Shown here: piece by piece, positions 21,125 to 32,530 of the stretch
How positions within the stretch are numbered: position 1 is the stretch's first letter
Layout of the letters: each line of letters starts with the position of its first letter
NCBI GenBank assembly: GCA_026545765.1
Contig: CM048842.1
Location: forward strand, 43,967,431-44,031,430
Origin: Plantago major
Taxonomy: Eukaryota; Streptophyta; Magnoliopsida; Lamiales; Plantaginaceae
Length of the DNA stretch: 64,000 nt
Direction: 5' to 3'
The notes under the pieces: model-generated
Database searches by the model: none
Seen by the model: only the letters and a program-made list of their open reading frames with translations
Told to the model about the DNA's origin: nothing
Program-made: the position numbers and the translations under genes

Positions 21125-23914
21125 TCAGTCTGCAAATTTCCTATCTCCAAACCTTTTGATGTCATCAGAATAGTCATAGAGAAGAGTTCTGACGAGCATC
21201 TCTGTATCTCTTGCAAATCCACAGACCTCTTTGTAGGTTTTGGTAGGATTTTTCTTGGCAAAATGCTTGACCCACAGATACTTTCCCCACTTCCAGGCAT
21301 GCTCTATTCTGATATCTGAAAGCTTGAAGTATTCATAGATAATCTTCAGATATCTGATGTCACCCTTGTATTGATCTTCTGTCAGATAGAACGACTCATA
21401 GGGTTCCACAATGAAGTCTTGCTCTTGTGCTGCTCCAAAGAATGTTCGTAATTGCACATCATCTGGCCTTCCATATGGACATTCATCAGAGAGGTCCTTT
21501 CTCATGGCTTCAGTTCTCTTGACAACTTCAAAATCCAACCATGCTTTGATGTGATTGGTGTTGACAAGGTAGGTTTATCTTTTCTCCATGCTAAAAGTTG
21601 TTTATGGATTGGTTCTGGAAATCTTGAATTTACCAATAGATGCTTAAGTTCCAGAATCCAATAGCCATTTTTCTGATTGATGCACTCAGAGCGGAGGAAT
21701 CGGTCATACTTCACATACTCTATTTTGGCTTCTTCCGCCCGAGTGGAAGTTGACTTTGTCTTTGCTCACTCTCTGTTCCTTCTCTGTCTTGAATTCTCTT
21801 TGGGGTTGTTGCTTGAAGAACCACCACCCTGGATAGACTTGGTATTTCCAGAGGGTGTTTTAGCTGCTAGTGGCTTTGCAGCTATGGGCTCAGTTAGGCT
21901 TTCAATTTTCCTTTTTCTGTGAAGAGGAGCTTCATCTTCATCAGTTTCCTTATCATCATCAAGATTAGATCTTGTGAGAGTTTTACAGCCTTCTTCATTG
22001 CCCAGGGACTTGATTTGACCTTCTTCTTCTTCTTCTTCAGAAGATTCATCAATCCCTTTAACTTGTCTTCTCCTTGGAGCCTTGGTACTCCTTGGAGGTT
22101 TCTGTGCCATGGCCCTTGTTATCATTTTAGTTCCTTCAGTAGGTTTCTGGGAAGCAGCTTGGCTTGAGGAGGGTTCATTGATTCTGAGTGGTGGCTGGGA
22201 AGTTTTTCTTCTTCCTTTCTGAGCCGCACCAGCTCCAGATTTCTTCTTGTTTTCTTCTCCTTCTTCCCATTCCCCCTGACTTCGAGGTCTAGATTTATAC
22301 ATTCTTTCCCCCTTAGTCATCGTTGGCTGACTCAGTCTCATAAAGGAATCTGAGAGAGAGTTGAAGTGCCCTTGTAAATAATTAAAGGCATTGACCAACT
22401 TCTGAAGTTCGGCTTTGAGCTCCTGATTTTGCTTGATAAGTCCATTGTCCTTATCAGTGAGCTCTGCCAATGGGCCTAGGATGGCATCCGCTTTTCAAAG
22501 GTGTAACTTGCCTCTTGGAAAGCTTTTTCAGCTAAAGACGCATCATCGTCCCTTATCATTCCCAGATCTTTCTGAGCAATGACTATGCTAGTGGTTCTCT
22601 GAGTGATTAGCTCAGTGAACTTCCTCATTTCGAGGGACGAGGCAATTACTTCCTTGTTCTGTGAAGACATCTCCTTTTAAGTTGTGTCGATTGACACTGT
22701 TCATGTATTCATGGAGTGGGCGTTTGGCGGTTCTTGAATATTGTAGGTGCAATCAGCTTCCTTTTCAAGTGAGAAACCGCTAAATGTTCATTGCGGTGCT
22801 CTGCCAAAGTCTTGTCTTCTTCATCATCTGAGTAATCAGCCCAGTGATCTTCATCCTCTTGGACATTTTCATCGATTGTATCGAGTCCAGCAACCATCTC
22901 AGAGATTGGTTTCTTTCCTTTCTGGGAGGAGGATGGTACTTCTTTTGAAGATGATGCAGCCTTAGCATCATGCTTGTCTTCAGATACTTCTTCAGTATCG
23001 AATTCTTTGGTGATTTCTTGCACATCATCCCTTAGCTCTTTAACCTCAGAGTAAGCAATCATTTCTTGTACGTATTGATCTTGTAGTTGATCAATCTTAT
23101 CTCTGGATTTAGCTATTTGATCTTCCAGTTGAAGATGGAGTTGTTGTTCTTCTTCCAACAGTTGTCTGAGTTGAGCACTTCTGGTTTGAGTGTTTAATAT
23201 TTTCTGATTGGTTTCTTCAGAAAGCTCAACTACTTGTTCAGTAGTAATTGCGTGTTGGTTAGAAGATGGATGAGTAGATTTCTAAGGAGATGGAGACGGA
23301 GATTTCTGTGAAGTCTTCTCAGTTTGCTTTTCAGCAGCTGAGGCATTGTTTCTCTGTGAAATTCCTCCGGTCCCTGGTGCAGGGGCATCATCATCATCCT
23401 TTTTGTCATTATCATCCTTTTGGTGATGGTCAGTGGGAGGTTCATCAAAGTAATTTTCATTCATTTCTTCCTCCTCATCATCTTCAGATACAAGATTGAT
23501 CACTTCCGGGATAGTGATCTTCTGCCCATTAACTTCTTCTTGTTCAGAAGGTATAATTTGCAGAGTCTGGGGCAGGACTGGCTTGAATGCCATTTGCAAT
23601 CTTGTCTGACCATCTGCCTGTTTGAAGGCATGTATCAAACTATGCGCCACTTCTTTGGAGAAATCCTTATGCAATAAGGTCGCAACTGTGTACTGTTCGA
23701 TAGGGAACATTGCATGGATGTAAGTCTCCAAGTCAAGAGCTCGTGCTCGTATGATTGGTTGATCTGTGATTCTCAATATTTCAGAGAGATCAGAGCACCT
23801 TAACTTCTGCCATTTCTTGAAGCATTGAATATGCTTTGGCAGGGTGTGAGCTTTGAAGAAGTGAAGTAGGTCCCTTGTTTCTTCAATGGGAACCTGCTTT
23901 GCATCTGTTTGAGC
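21125..23914 (-). pseudogene. SIRE-1 third ORF, last long exon
   Basis: Starts with GCTCAAACAG right after the fifth intron acceptor (CTTTCAG). The first 210 codons hold an alpha-helical region (HTLPKHIQCFKKWQKL) and a run of acidic residues. After a TAG near 23280 the frame continues into a coiled coil rich in Leu, Gln and Glu (about 23160-22710), then a frame-shifted helical part, a Lys/Arg- and Glu-rich tract and the motif PSGNTKSIQG, shared with SIRE-2. The C-terminal part (YESFYLTEDQYKGDIRYLK, HAWKWGKYLWVKHF) is also shared and ends near 21125. No hydrophobic span long enough for a membrane anchor is visible. Basic clusters (HRKRK, APRRRQVK) look like nuclear signals. The function is unknown; such ORFs are often called envelope-like. 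Confidence 0.78.
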
Positions 23915-24796
23915 CTGAAAGAAAGAGTTTTGAGTGAGTTTCAAAACTTTTGTAGGTATCTGAGTATAAGTGTAGTTTAGTTTCTAAGTTACCTGAGTAT
24001 GAACATCAGGCTCAGATACTTGAACCACTGAGACAATGGGTGTCTCAGATATCTTGTTGTGAGGTGGAGACTTTGAAGTCTGGTTCTCAGCAACCTTTCA
24101 TTCTTGAACCTGAGAAATAAAATGATCCAATACTTAGGAAATTGTTTGAAAGAAACTGTGCAAATATATGCTTTAATGAGTTCTGAGTTACTTACTTCCT
24201 CAATAGGAAGCTCAGAGTCATTTTTCTCAGAAACTTTCGCAGTCTCTGGTGTTCTTTCAGGTGATGTTGCCTTGGGGGCTTCATCAATTTCCATTGATGC
24301 AGGGGAAGTCGCAACTTTATCCCCTTGCATTTCTACTTCTGAAATAGCCTGTAAGTAGAAAGTATTGATTATTAGAAGAGATAAAAGATAACCCAAGATG
24401 AAGAATACTTGTCACTTGATTGTCATATACCCTCAAGTTTGAAGGCTCAGTGATGTATTCTTCAGAAACCTTGTTGGTCTCTGGATTTGTCTCTGGCATT
24501 TCTGCCTTATCTTCTTCCTTCTCAGTTGGAGCCTGTTAGAAACATTTAACATGAATGAGCACATAAACATTTTTACTGAAAAATTAGTTCTCTTTAAGAA
24601 TCATTTACCTGTGGCACAGGCTCAGATTTCTCAAGAGTTGAGGTTGAAGGGACCTCTTTTTCAGTATCTGAGGCAAGCTTCTCAGCTTCCTCTTGTTTCT
24701 GCGTTTCTAACTCAGCCTGTAACAAAGAAATTTTTTATGAGAAAAGATGTATAAGCATAAAATGTTCACAAGATAAGAGTTAAACCAGTCATCTAC
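23915..24796 (-). other. SIRE-1 mini-exon array: five introns, four phase-0 exons
   Basis: Proposed introns on the minus strand are 24796-24717, 24608-24533, 24430-24349, 24195-24110 and 23992-23915. They are 76-86 bp, AT-rich, start GTA and end CAG after a pyrimidine-rich stretch. The exons between them are 108, 102, 153 and 117 nt, all multiples of three in phase 0. Three open with GCT and the fourth with GTT. They encode Pro/Glu/Thr/Ser-rich peptides with a recurring PET.KVSE-like motif, which suggests exon duplication. The 117-nt exon has a TGA at its fourth codon where SIRE-2 has a sense codon. SIRE-2 keeps the same layout. The splice sites are predicted from sequence only. Confidence 0.75.
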
Positions 24797-26722
24797 CTGA
24801 GCAGTTTCAGGCTGATTGGTCTCTGGAACTTGTGACCTTTCTATACTTTGGTCTTCTTGTCCCAGTGTAGTTTCTTTGCTTGAAGTTTCTGGTACTTCAC
24901 ACCTTTCCTGAGTATGCAACTCAGTTTCCTCCCCTGGTTGATCATTCTGAGGAGATATCTCAGTTTGATCCCTCTCATTGAGTTGGGGAACCTGCTCATT
25001 TGCAGGATTTTCTTCAAAGATATCTTGTATTCGGTAATTCGAAATGGAGTTCATTTACCATTTCATCAACCACTTGTGGCTGTTGTGGTTGTGGTTGTTG
25101 TGGTTGTGGTTGTTGTGGTTGTCTGGAAGCAGAAGATTGATCACTTGAACGTTCTTCCAGACTTTTAGATGTGGCGTTTCCTTCAGCATCTGCAAGCACT
25201 AAGATACCACTCATCAGGGCTTTTTGAAGTTGTGCAAGAGAAATATTCCCTGATGAAGTGTTTGCACCAACAACCTTTGCTATAGGTTCAGCAACCTGTG
25301 GTGTAGGTTCTTCTTCAGATACCTTATAACCAGTTACTGTTTCAGTAACCTTAGCCCTCTTTGTTCTTTCTAGGACTTGAGAGATGACTGGTTCATCATC
25401 TTCATCGTCAGAGCTCTCATCAGCATTGGGAACTGATTGGTCCATTACTCCTGCGATTTCTGCAGATGGGGCTTGGTGTTTTTCACCTGTTTTGGCAGCA
25501 TTAATAAGTTCATCAGCAAGGCTTTCTGCATTAGCCGTAACATTTCTGAAAGCACTTTCTCTTGCTGAGTCTACTTGTTCAGTAGTTGATGACTCTTTTG
25601 CAGCATTGATGAGTTCATCTGCCTTTATCAGTTCATCGGCAATGCCTGCAGATATCTGAGAATTGACAACCTCTTTGGGTGTGTCTTCTGATTTGCCAGC
25701 AGACTTCTTTCTTGAAGTTCTGGGCTTCTTGGTCGCAACCTTTTCTTCAGATATCTTTTCAGACTTTCGCTTCTTAGAACCTTTCTGAGACCCAGTAACC
25801 TTTTTCATCAAGTTTGTATACTCATATTTGTAGAGTAGGTTATCGTTGGCTATTTCAAATTGCCTCTAAGCTCAATGCCAAGCTTTTCCAGCAAGTAGCA
25901 TATCTTCAGACCATATCCTACAGTGGCCTTTGGCTCAGCTAGTCCTTTGGTAATCTTAGGCTCGAAGCCTTGAATCTTCTTCACAAACTTCGGAAAGGCG
26001 TACTTTCCCCAGTTAAAAGGGTTTTCCAGCCTTTTGTCTTGTTGATTCAGCAAGAACATCATCATGCACTGTTCTTGGCTTATCTGGTCAGCACCCCCTT
26101 GTAGACCATCAAAGCATCTGTGAATAATGCAAGCCAGTACATCCCAGTGAACCATTAGATGTCTGGTTCGGATGTCAGCAAGCTTGAACTCAGTGGGTGT
26201 ATCTGATTTTTCAAGATCACACACGTCACTGTAAAATTCTTTAACACCTTCAAGGAGTTCCTCATCCTTGGTGTTTATTTCAAAATCCTTTCCAAGATTT
26301 TGAAACTCAAACAACTTACAGAAAGTTGTTAAGTCCAGAAGGATTTCCTTTCCTTGGACTGAGGTTTTAACAGACACTATTTTAGTGCCTTCAGAAACAC
26401 AGGAAATAATCCTGGAGTTGTTGTAGAATTCCAACACATCGATTGATGAAATTCCACTAGGGCGAGCAGATAGAAAGCCCTTGATTTGTGCATTTTCAAG
26501 CATGTCAAGAATTAGCTTTCTGTCGGCTTGCTTCTCTATTCCAGCCGTGAGGTATTCCTCAACCATGACACCACCCCAAATCATTCTGTGACTTGAAGTC
26601 CAATGGTCAGGATTAAAAACTCCTACCAGTCGGTTGTTTACAATAATCAACTCTGGTGCTTGCTTTTCAGCAGTACCAGTGGAGGTTTGGGATTTCTGTG
26701 TTGAAGAGTTCTTGGAGGTCAT
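24797..26722 (-). pseudogene. SIRE-1 third ORF, first exon
   Basis: Starts MTSKNSS at 26722, five bases after a TATAAAG. The first 290 codons hold a domain with IDVLEFYNNSRI, a V.GKEILLDLTTFCKLF stretch and HWDVLACIIHRCFD, spaced like the FY/RG/IN pattern of plant transposon ORF1 proteins. A one-base shift at about 25855 moves the frame. The next part is Lys-rich (KKRKSEK, KKPRTSRKKSAGK), then acidic, then a PQQPQ repeat (25080-25120). A second shift lies near 25040. The exon ends NQPETAQ at 24797, against the donor GTAGATG. There is no signal peptide and no membrane segment. The N-terminal resemblance to Athila ORF1 is my inference. Confidence 0.75.
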
Positions 26723-27425
26723 CTCTTTATATAGTGTAGGGATTTGAAATTGGTGTTTAAAAGAGATTTGATTTAGTAATTCTTTGCAGAAAAACTTAAT
26801 CTTGATTTGCAGAGATTGTAGAAGGTTTTGCAGAGAATCAAGAGAAGGATTTGCTATTTTTGTGCAAGATGAGTTTTCGGATTAGGCAAAAGTGATTTCC
26901 TATGCCAAAATCCTATATATATAGTAGTTGAATCCCAACAGACAAATATATACAAATTGATTTTGTGTGTACATATCTGTGATTTGCAAGCAGGCGTGAG
27001 CAAAAGCTAGTTCGGCATTAAATGCTTAGTGGGCCATGTCTGAATTTCAACAGTCCACTATTTACTGTGAATTAATTTCCAAATGCGGATCAATCGCTTA
27101 ATTTCATCAAGGGTCACCATTGCTTCTTCAGCAATGATCACAATCAACAAGTGTAATTGTGCCCATTCAGTGAATTTTGGCTATTAGCTATCTGAATCAC
27201 GTCTTTGTATGACCAAGAACACTGTTTGCATCTGAATCTGTCTTATACTTAGGATTTTTCCAAGTTTTTCATCAAGATAGAAACAATGCGAATTTCAAGA
27301 GAGTAGTTGACTGCAGATAGTTGTACTATTCTACTTTGTGTTCTCCGTTTGCAGATTGATTCAGATATCTGAGTTCCCGTCTCAGAGATCTTAAGCTATC
27401 TTTTTGCTCTTTAGCCTTTTTGACT
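26723..27425 (-). promoter_or_regulatory. SIRE-1 spacer upstream of the third ORF, with TATA-like site
   Basis: No coding frame. TATATATATA at 26914-26923 lies about 190 bases before the ORF start and is followed in element sense by a CT- and A-rich leader. SIRE-2 keeps the same TATA-like site and its flanks (CTATATATATAGGATT) about 200 bases before its own ORF start. A second TATATAA-type motif in both sits only five bases before the ATG, too close for a normal start site. An internal promoter for the third ORF is possible but unproven. Confidence 0.4.
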
Positions 27426-27600
27426 TCTGGATACCCGTTCCAGATTTCTCTTTTCTCTTCTCTGGATACTTGTTCCAGATACCTTTTCTCTGGATGCCCG
27501 TTCCAGATACCTCTTCTCTGGATGCCCGTTCCAGATACCTCTTCTCTGGATGCCCGTTCCAGATACCTCTTCTCTGGATGCCTGTTCCAGATACCTGAAC
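27426..27600. repeat. Tandem 28-bp hairpin repeats between pol and the third ORF
   Basis: Units at 27489, 27517, 27545 and 27573 are exactly 28 bp apart and nearly identical. Two looser copies start at 27426 and 27461. Each contains TCTGGATGCCCGTTCCAGA, whose TCTGGA and TCCAGA arms can pair as a hairpin. The array begins five bases past the pol stop in element sense. SIRE-2 has a single copy near 54574. Confidence 0.88.
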
Positions 27601-27604
27601 TCTT

Positions 27605-28723
27605 TCAGTTCATTGGTAGTTCCATTAGTCCAAGACTATGTCTTAAGGCTAAGAATCTACTTTCTTGTAGTGGCTTAGTGAAGATATCTGCAAGTTGGTC
27701 TTCAGTGCCAATCTTGAGTATCTCTATATTGCCCTTTTCAACATGGTCTCTAATGAAGTGATGTCTAACATCAATATGCTTTGTTCTGGCATGAAATTTA
27801 GGATTCTGTGTAATCGCAATAGCACTTGTGTTGTCACAGAAAATGGGAGTTTTCTTCTCATCGAGTCCATAGTCTTTGAGTTGTTGTTGTATCCACAGAA
27901 TTTGTGTTGCGCAACAACCAGCAGCAATATATTCAGCCTCTGTGGTAGAAGTTGCAATTGAGTTTTGCTTCTCGCTAAACCATGAGATAAGTCTAGTAGT
28001 ACCCAGAATCTGGCAAGTTCCTGAGGTGCTTTTCCTATCAAGCAGTGATCCAGCATAATCAGCGTCTGAGTACCCAGCTAAACTCAATCCACTTTCTTTA
28101 GGATACCACAATCCTACATCTACTGTACCCTTTACATACCTTAATATTTTCATAGCAATGTTGTAGTGTGTTTGCATTGGATTTGTCTGAAATCTAGCGC
28201 ATACACCAACGACATATTGAATATCAGGTCTACTTGAAGTGAGGTAAAGTAGTGAACCTATCAATTTCCTATACTTATGTTCTTCAACACTTTTATCTGA
28301 TTCAGTATAGGTCATTTTGGTTCCAATGCTCATAGGTATCTTAGCATTCTTTTCAGAAGGCTTAAGATTGAATTTTGTGAGCATATCTTTTGCATACTTC
28401 GTTTGACTAATGAATATTCCATCATTGAGTTGCTTGACTTGCAATCCTAGGAAATAATTCAATTCTCCCATCATGCTCATCTCAAATTTGCTTTTCATGA
28501 GATTTGCAAAGTCATTACAAAGTTGCTTGTCCTTAGATCCAAATATTATGTCATCAACATATACTTGAACTAAGAGTAGTTTCCCGTCATGATTTAAGGT
28601 AAATAAAGTTTTATCAACTTCACCTTTCTTGAAACCACTTTCCAGAAGGTACTTGGCCAAAGTGTCATACCATGCTCTTGGAGCTGTTTGATCCATCTGA
28701 GCTTTACGTAGTTTGTAGACCAT
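27605..28723 (-). pseudogene. pol: SIRE-1 RT (palm to thumb) and RNase H
   Basis: A 372-codon frame. It starts within the LYGLKQAP region, which is garbled (KAQMDQTAPRAW). It carries YVDD in VQVYVDDIIFGS, then FEMSMMGELNYFLGLQ, SRPDIQYVVGVCAR and RNase H with YSDADYAGS, STTEAEYIAA and IFCDNTSAI, ending MELPMN. This half is intact. The RT N-terminal third (28724-28992) is recognisable in pieces but has several one-base losses. It would copy the RNA and remove the template. Confidence 0.9.
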
Positions 28724-28992
28724 TCTACTTTACGAGGAAACTTCAAAGCCGGTGGTTGCTCAACATAAACTTCTTACGCAAGTTCACCGTTTAAGAATGC
28801 TTTTGACATCCATCGATAAACTTTGAAATCTTTATGAGCAAGAAGGCTAGAAAGAGTCTTATTGCATCCAATCGCAACCTGGTGCATATGACTCAAAATC
28901 TAAGCCTTTAGTCCGAGTAAATCCTTGGCAACCAATCTTGCTTTGTTTACGGTTATTTCACCAGATTCATTCATCTTGTTTCGAAAACCCAT

Positions 28993-30216
28993 TTAGTTCC
29001 AATCAGATATTCCTTCTACAAATGGAACTAGTTTCGGACTTCTGTTTCTCTCAAATTGATCCAACTCTTCTTGCATTGCGTAGATCCGGTCTTGGTCTCC
29101 TAGTGCTTCTTCTATATTTTTAGGTTCAATATTTGAGATGAAACATCCAAAGAGAGAGTTAGCGATTTCAACTATTGCTCTCCTAGTCCTAACACCACGA
29201 TTAATTGGTCCAATTATATCCTTTGTAGGATGATCTTTGATCCATCTCATCATAGGTTTAGTGCTAGTAGGATCAATATCCAAGTGATCTGAATGTGAAT
29301 CACTAAGATTTTGATTTGATACTTTTTCAGTATCTGAGATATCTGACATATGGGAAATGTCATGGATATCTGACACTTTTTCAGTGTTAGAGATATCTGG
29401 AACATGCATTTCAGCATTCTTATTTTCAGATACCTCTTCATGATGAAGGTTCTCAGTAACCTGTTCCATTTCTGGAAAACTCATAGGAAATTCCTCATCA
29501 TGTCTGTGAGTCATCTTGTTGTTACTAGGCTTTTCAAGCTTTTCTACGTCAGAGTCATCCACACTTTCCATAATGATGTTTCTCCTTTCTGAGGATTCTT
29601 CTTTAGAATCCCTCAGTAATAGTTCTTTGAACCTTTCTGAGAGTTCATCAATAGGAGGTGTTTTCTTATTTCCTTCATAGAATACAACATGAATTAATTC
29701 TTCAATTTTCTTTGTTCTTTTATTGTAAACTCTGTAGGCTTTGCTGTTTGTGGAATAGCCAAGAAAAACACCTTCACCTGCCTTTGGTTGAAATGTTCTC
29801 AGATAATCTTTCCCATTGTTTAGAACAAAACATCTACAACCAAATACTCTCAGATGTTTGATATTAGGGGGTCTACCAACCAAGATTTCATAGGGGGTCT
29901 TGTCATGGTGTTTGTTTATCAAGCATCTGTTTTGAGTGTAGCAAGCTGTGTCTACAGCTTCAACCCAATAAATTTCACTTATTTCAGTGTCAGCTAGCAT
30001 TGTCCTTGCAGCTTCTTTAAGGGTTCTGTTTTTCCTTTCTGCAACACCATTTTGTTGAGGTGTTCTTACAGAGGAAAGTTGGTGTTTTATACCTTTGCAG
30101 GTACAAAACTCTTTTATGTACTGGTTGACAAACTCAGTACCATGGTCTGTTCTGATTGCAGATACCTTGTCATTTTTCATGACTTCAAGCTTTTTCGGCA
30201 AGTTTGGTATCTCCAC
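28993..30216 (-). pseudogene. pol: SIRE-1 integrase core and acidic C-terminal part
   Basis: Shows the second and third catalytic acids in AIRTDHGTEF and QQNGVAERKNRT, then the conserved YWVEAVDTACY, KTPYEIL and HLRVFGCRCFV motifs. Past VVFYEGN the frame becomes acidic and repetitive (DISDTEKVSD type), as in other SIRE integrases, and runs into the first RT residues before a stop at 28993. A frameshift near 30220 separates it from the first catalytic acid. Confidence 0.9.
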
Positions 30217-30236
30217 CCTGGCATCAGATTTGTGTT

Positions 30237-30930
30237 TCAGAAAGACAACCCAAGTGATCTTGAGAAGTCATCTACAAGAACTAGACCATACTTCTTTCCT
30301 GCATAACTAGTTACAGATGATTCAAAAAGATCCATGTGTAAAAGTTGCAGAGGTCTAACACTAGAGTGTCTGATTTTGGACTTGAAAGAGATCTTAGATT
30401 GTTTCCCCATCTGACAGGCAGAACATATACCATCCTTTCTGAAAGATGTTCTGGGAAGGCCAACCACTAACTCCTTCTTGGCAAGTCTATTCAGAGTTTT
30501 GAAGTTCAAGTGACTCATTCTTTTGTGCCATAACCAGTGCTCTTCTGTGTGACCAGATTGACTCACCATGAGACATTCTTCAGTTGTGGCAGATGCCCAA
30601 TCGGCAACATAAAGACTGCCTTTCCGCCGACCAACTAAGACTGTCTGCTTTGACTCATTGTCAATTAGTTTGCAGTATTTAGCTTTGAATTTTATAGTAA
30701 AACCCTTGTCTGCAAACTGGCTCATGCTAAATAGATTATATTTCAAATCCTTAACATGTAATACGTCAGTGATTGTTAAAGTCCCCAATTTGACGTTGCC
30801 AAATCCGTAGAGAGGATTTAATTCTCCTCCAAGAAATCGATATCCGGTCCCGTGTTGCAAGCTTTGTAATCAACGATTTGCTTTGTCTCTGTCATGTGCT
30901 TTCGCATCCACTATCAAATAGCCATTGTGC
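30237..30930 (-). pseudogene. pol: SIRE-1 protease and integrase zinc region
   Basis: The protease site D-S-G is at 30915-30907 (Asp codon 30913-30915). One base after it is lost (TGCGAAAG where TGCAGAAAG is expected), which kills the frame. A second frame from 30860 shows LKYNLFSMSQF, then the GAG-pre-integrase zinc region (HKRMSHLNFKTLNRL and CSACQMGKQS) and the first integrase acid in LLHMDLFES. It ends in LVLVDDFSR. These parts would process the polyprotein and start the integrase. Confidence 0.82.
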
Positions 30931-31735
30931 TTTAGTCCAGGAAGCATTACGCACACAACAGAAGCAGAGATTAGGTTCTCATATCTTTGATGGAACCGTC
31001 GAATTAAAAGTTCTTCCAGAGGAATCCATTTTGTATGAATATCTTTGAAATATGCTTTTTATGCAGCGAGAACGAAAGGAGGAATTCTATTTGAACGAAT
31101 GTTATCATTAGTAAGAATTATTTTCTTCCTTGGTGTGTTCCTAGGTGCTCCATATGATGCTTTCAGATACTGTCGGGTTTCGAGTTTCTTTCACAAACTT
31201 AGCCTTCCTTGCGATTTCTTCTAGCCACGGCATTCAGATTTTCGATGGCTTGATTTAACTTCCACCGATAATTGCTTTGAGCAATTCTAGCTTTGACCAT
31301 CGTTCTTGCTCACCTTGTACTCATGAGCAACTTGTTTTCCGATGCCTTTGTAGCAATACCGTTTGAGCACTTGAAGCTATCGAGATCTTTTCTCTGACTT
31401 TGCTAGTCTCTGGTTGGTCAATTTCTTTCGAAAAAGTGACATGGGAGAATTTGCGGCTCTGCAATTCTACCTTTTGAGAGACATAACCGTGGGTGTTTAC
31501 ACTTTTCAGTGTTGTGTTTCTTTTCAGAGACGTGCCCAACAGTTTTGTTTTTGACTTGTTTTTCCCACAAAGGTTTAGTCGCAACTGCCTTTCCTTTGTC
31601 AACAATCTTTGTCTTCTCAACGATGTTATAGATTGCATGGGAACCGTCTTGCTGAGTACTTACAAATGTTCTTGTCTCCTTACTCTTATTCAGAGTGATA
31701 GAACAATCACTGTGTGTATTGCCAAGTCCTTTCTT
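30931..31735 (-). pseudogene. SIRE-1 degraded linker before protease
   Basis: Lies between the coiled coil and the protease in element sense. Short Lys/Ser/Thr-rich frames appear in all three phases, with no domain and no long open stretch. The section is dense in one-base changes and most likely represents the usual variable Gag-Pol linker. Confidence 0.45.
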
Positions 31736-32197
31736 TTACGAAGGATCTCTTAAGTAAGATTGTACTTCAGTAAGAGTGTCACTAGCTTTGGCATAAGATT
31801 GAAAAGATAATTCTTTCTTCTTGAGTTCCTTGTTCTCAGAAAGAAGATCTTCATATTTCTTTTGTAATTCAGCCATTGCTTCTTTATGTGACTTTTCAGT
31901 CTCAGATATCTGAGCTTTGAGAGATTCATTTTCAGCATCCTTTCTCTCAGATTCTTTAACTAATTGAGAATTTTCCTTTTCAAGAGAATTCTTTTCTTCT
32001 TCAAGGTTTTCGGCTCTAGCTCGGATCATTAGAAATTCTCTTTCATAGATATCAAGTTCTTTCCTGAGATTTTCTAGATTTTTTATTTCCTCTTCATCAC
32101 TTTCATAAGTATAAGAAGTATGTGTTACCTCATCAGCCATAAGACAGTTTTCTATGTTGGAGATGTCTGGACCGTCAATTTCAGCAACTCCACACAT
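31736..32197 (-). pseudogene. SIRE-1 Gag-Pol coiled-coil segment
   Basis: A 150-codon frame with an acidic start (YESDEEEIKNLENLRKEL), then about 100 residues of heptad-like Leu/Glu/Lys sequence (ENLEEEKNSLEKENSQL, KKYEDLLSENKELKKK). This is a strong coiled-coil signature. It sits between the zinc knuckle and the protease, where SIRE elements carry such a segment. A role in particle assembly is a reasonable guess. Upstream (32198-32530) a degraded zinc knuckle can be made out near 32400-32470 (K..LKKDCPAFN). Confidence 0.75.
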
Positions 32198-32530
32198 TTC
32201 ATTCTTCTTGAGGCCGAAGTCGATTATATCATGAGTAACTCCACATAATTCTGGTGATGGTAAGGTTGAGTCATCTGAATTGTCATCTTCAGAATCTGTC
32301 TCAACGTCTAGAGCATCCAGTTGAATTTGGATTTTCTTTCTTTCTTGATTAACAAAGCTTTACGGCTTCTTCGAAGATTCTTCTATCTTTCTTGTCACTG
32401 TCCTTAGTTTGTTGAAGGCGGGACAATCCTTCTTAAGTGGCAGTTTACGACAATAGAAAGCAGATATATCGTTTCAATTTCGATTCCTCAAGACATGATG
32501 CTTTACGAAATGGCTTGTTCAACGAGCTTT

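Noticed and set aside
24914..25168. Plus-strand frame with a long Val run
   Set aside because: Antisense of the PQQPQ repeat in the third ORF of SIRE-1.
21106..26722. Third ORF as a host gene captured or neighbouring, not part of the element
   Set aside because: It lies between pol and the purine tract inside the target duplication, and a second copy sits in the same position of SIRE-2.
27426..27600. CRISPR-like look of 28-bp direct repeats
   Set aside because: The repeats abut with no unique spacers, and the genome is eukaryotic. It is a tandem repeat.
30052..30310. Plus-strand frames of 70-85 codons over SIRE-1 integrase
   Set aside because: Antisense of the integrase core, which explains the base pattern fully.
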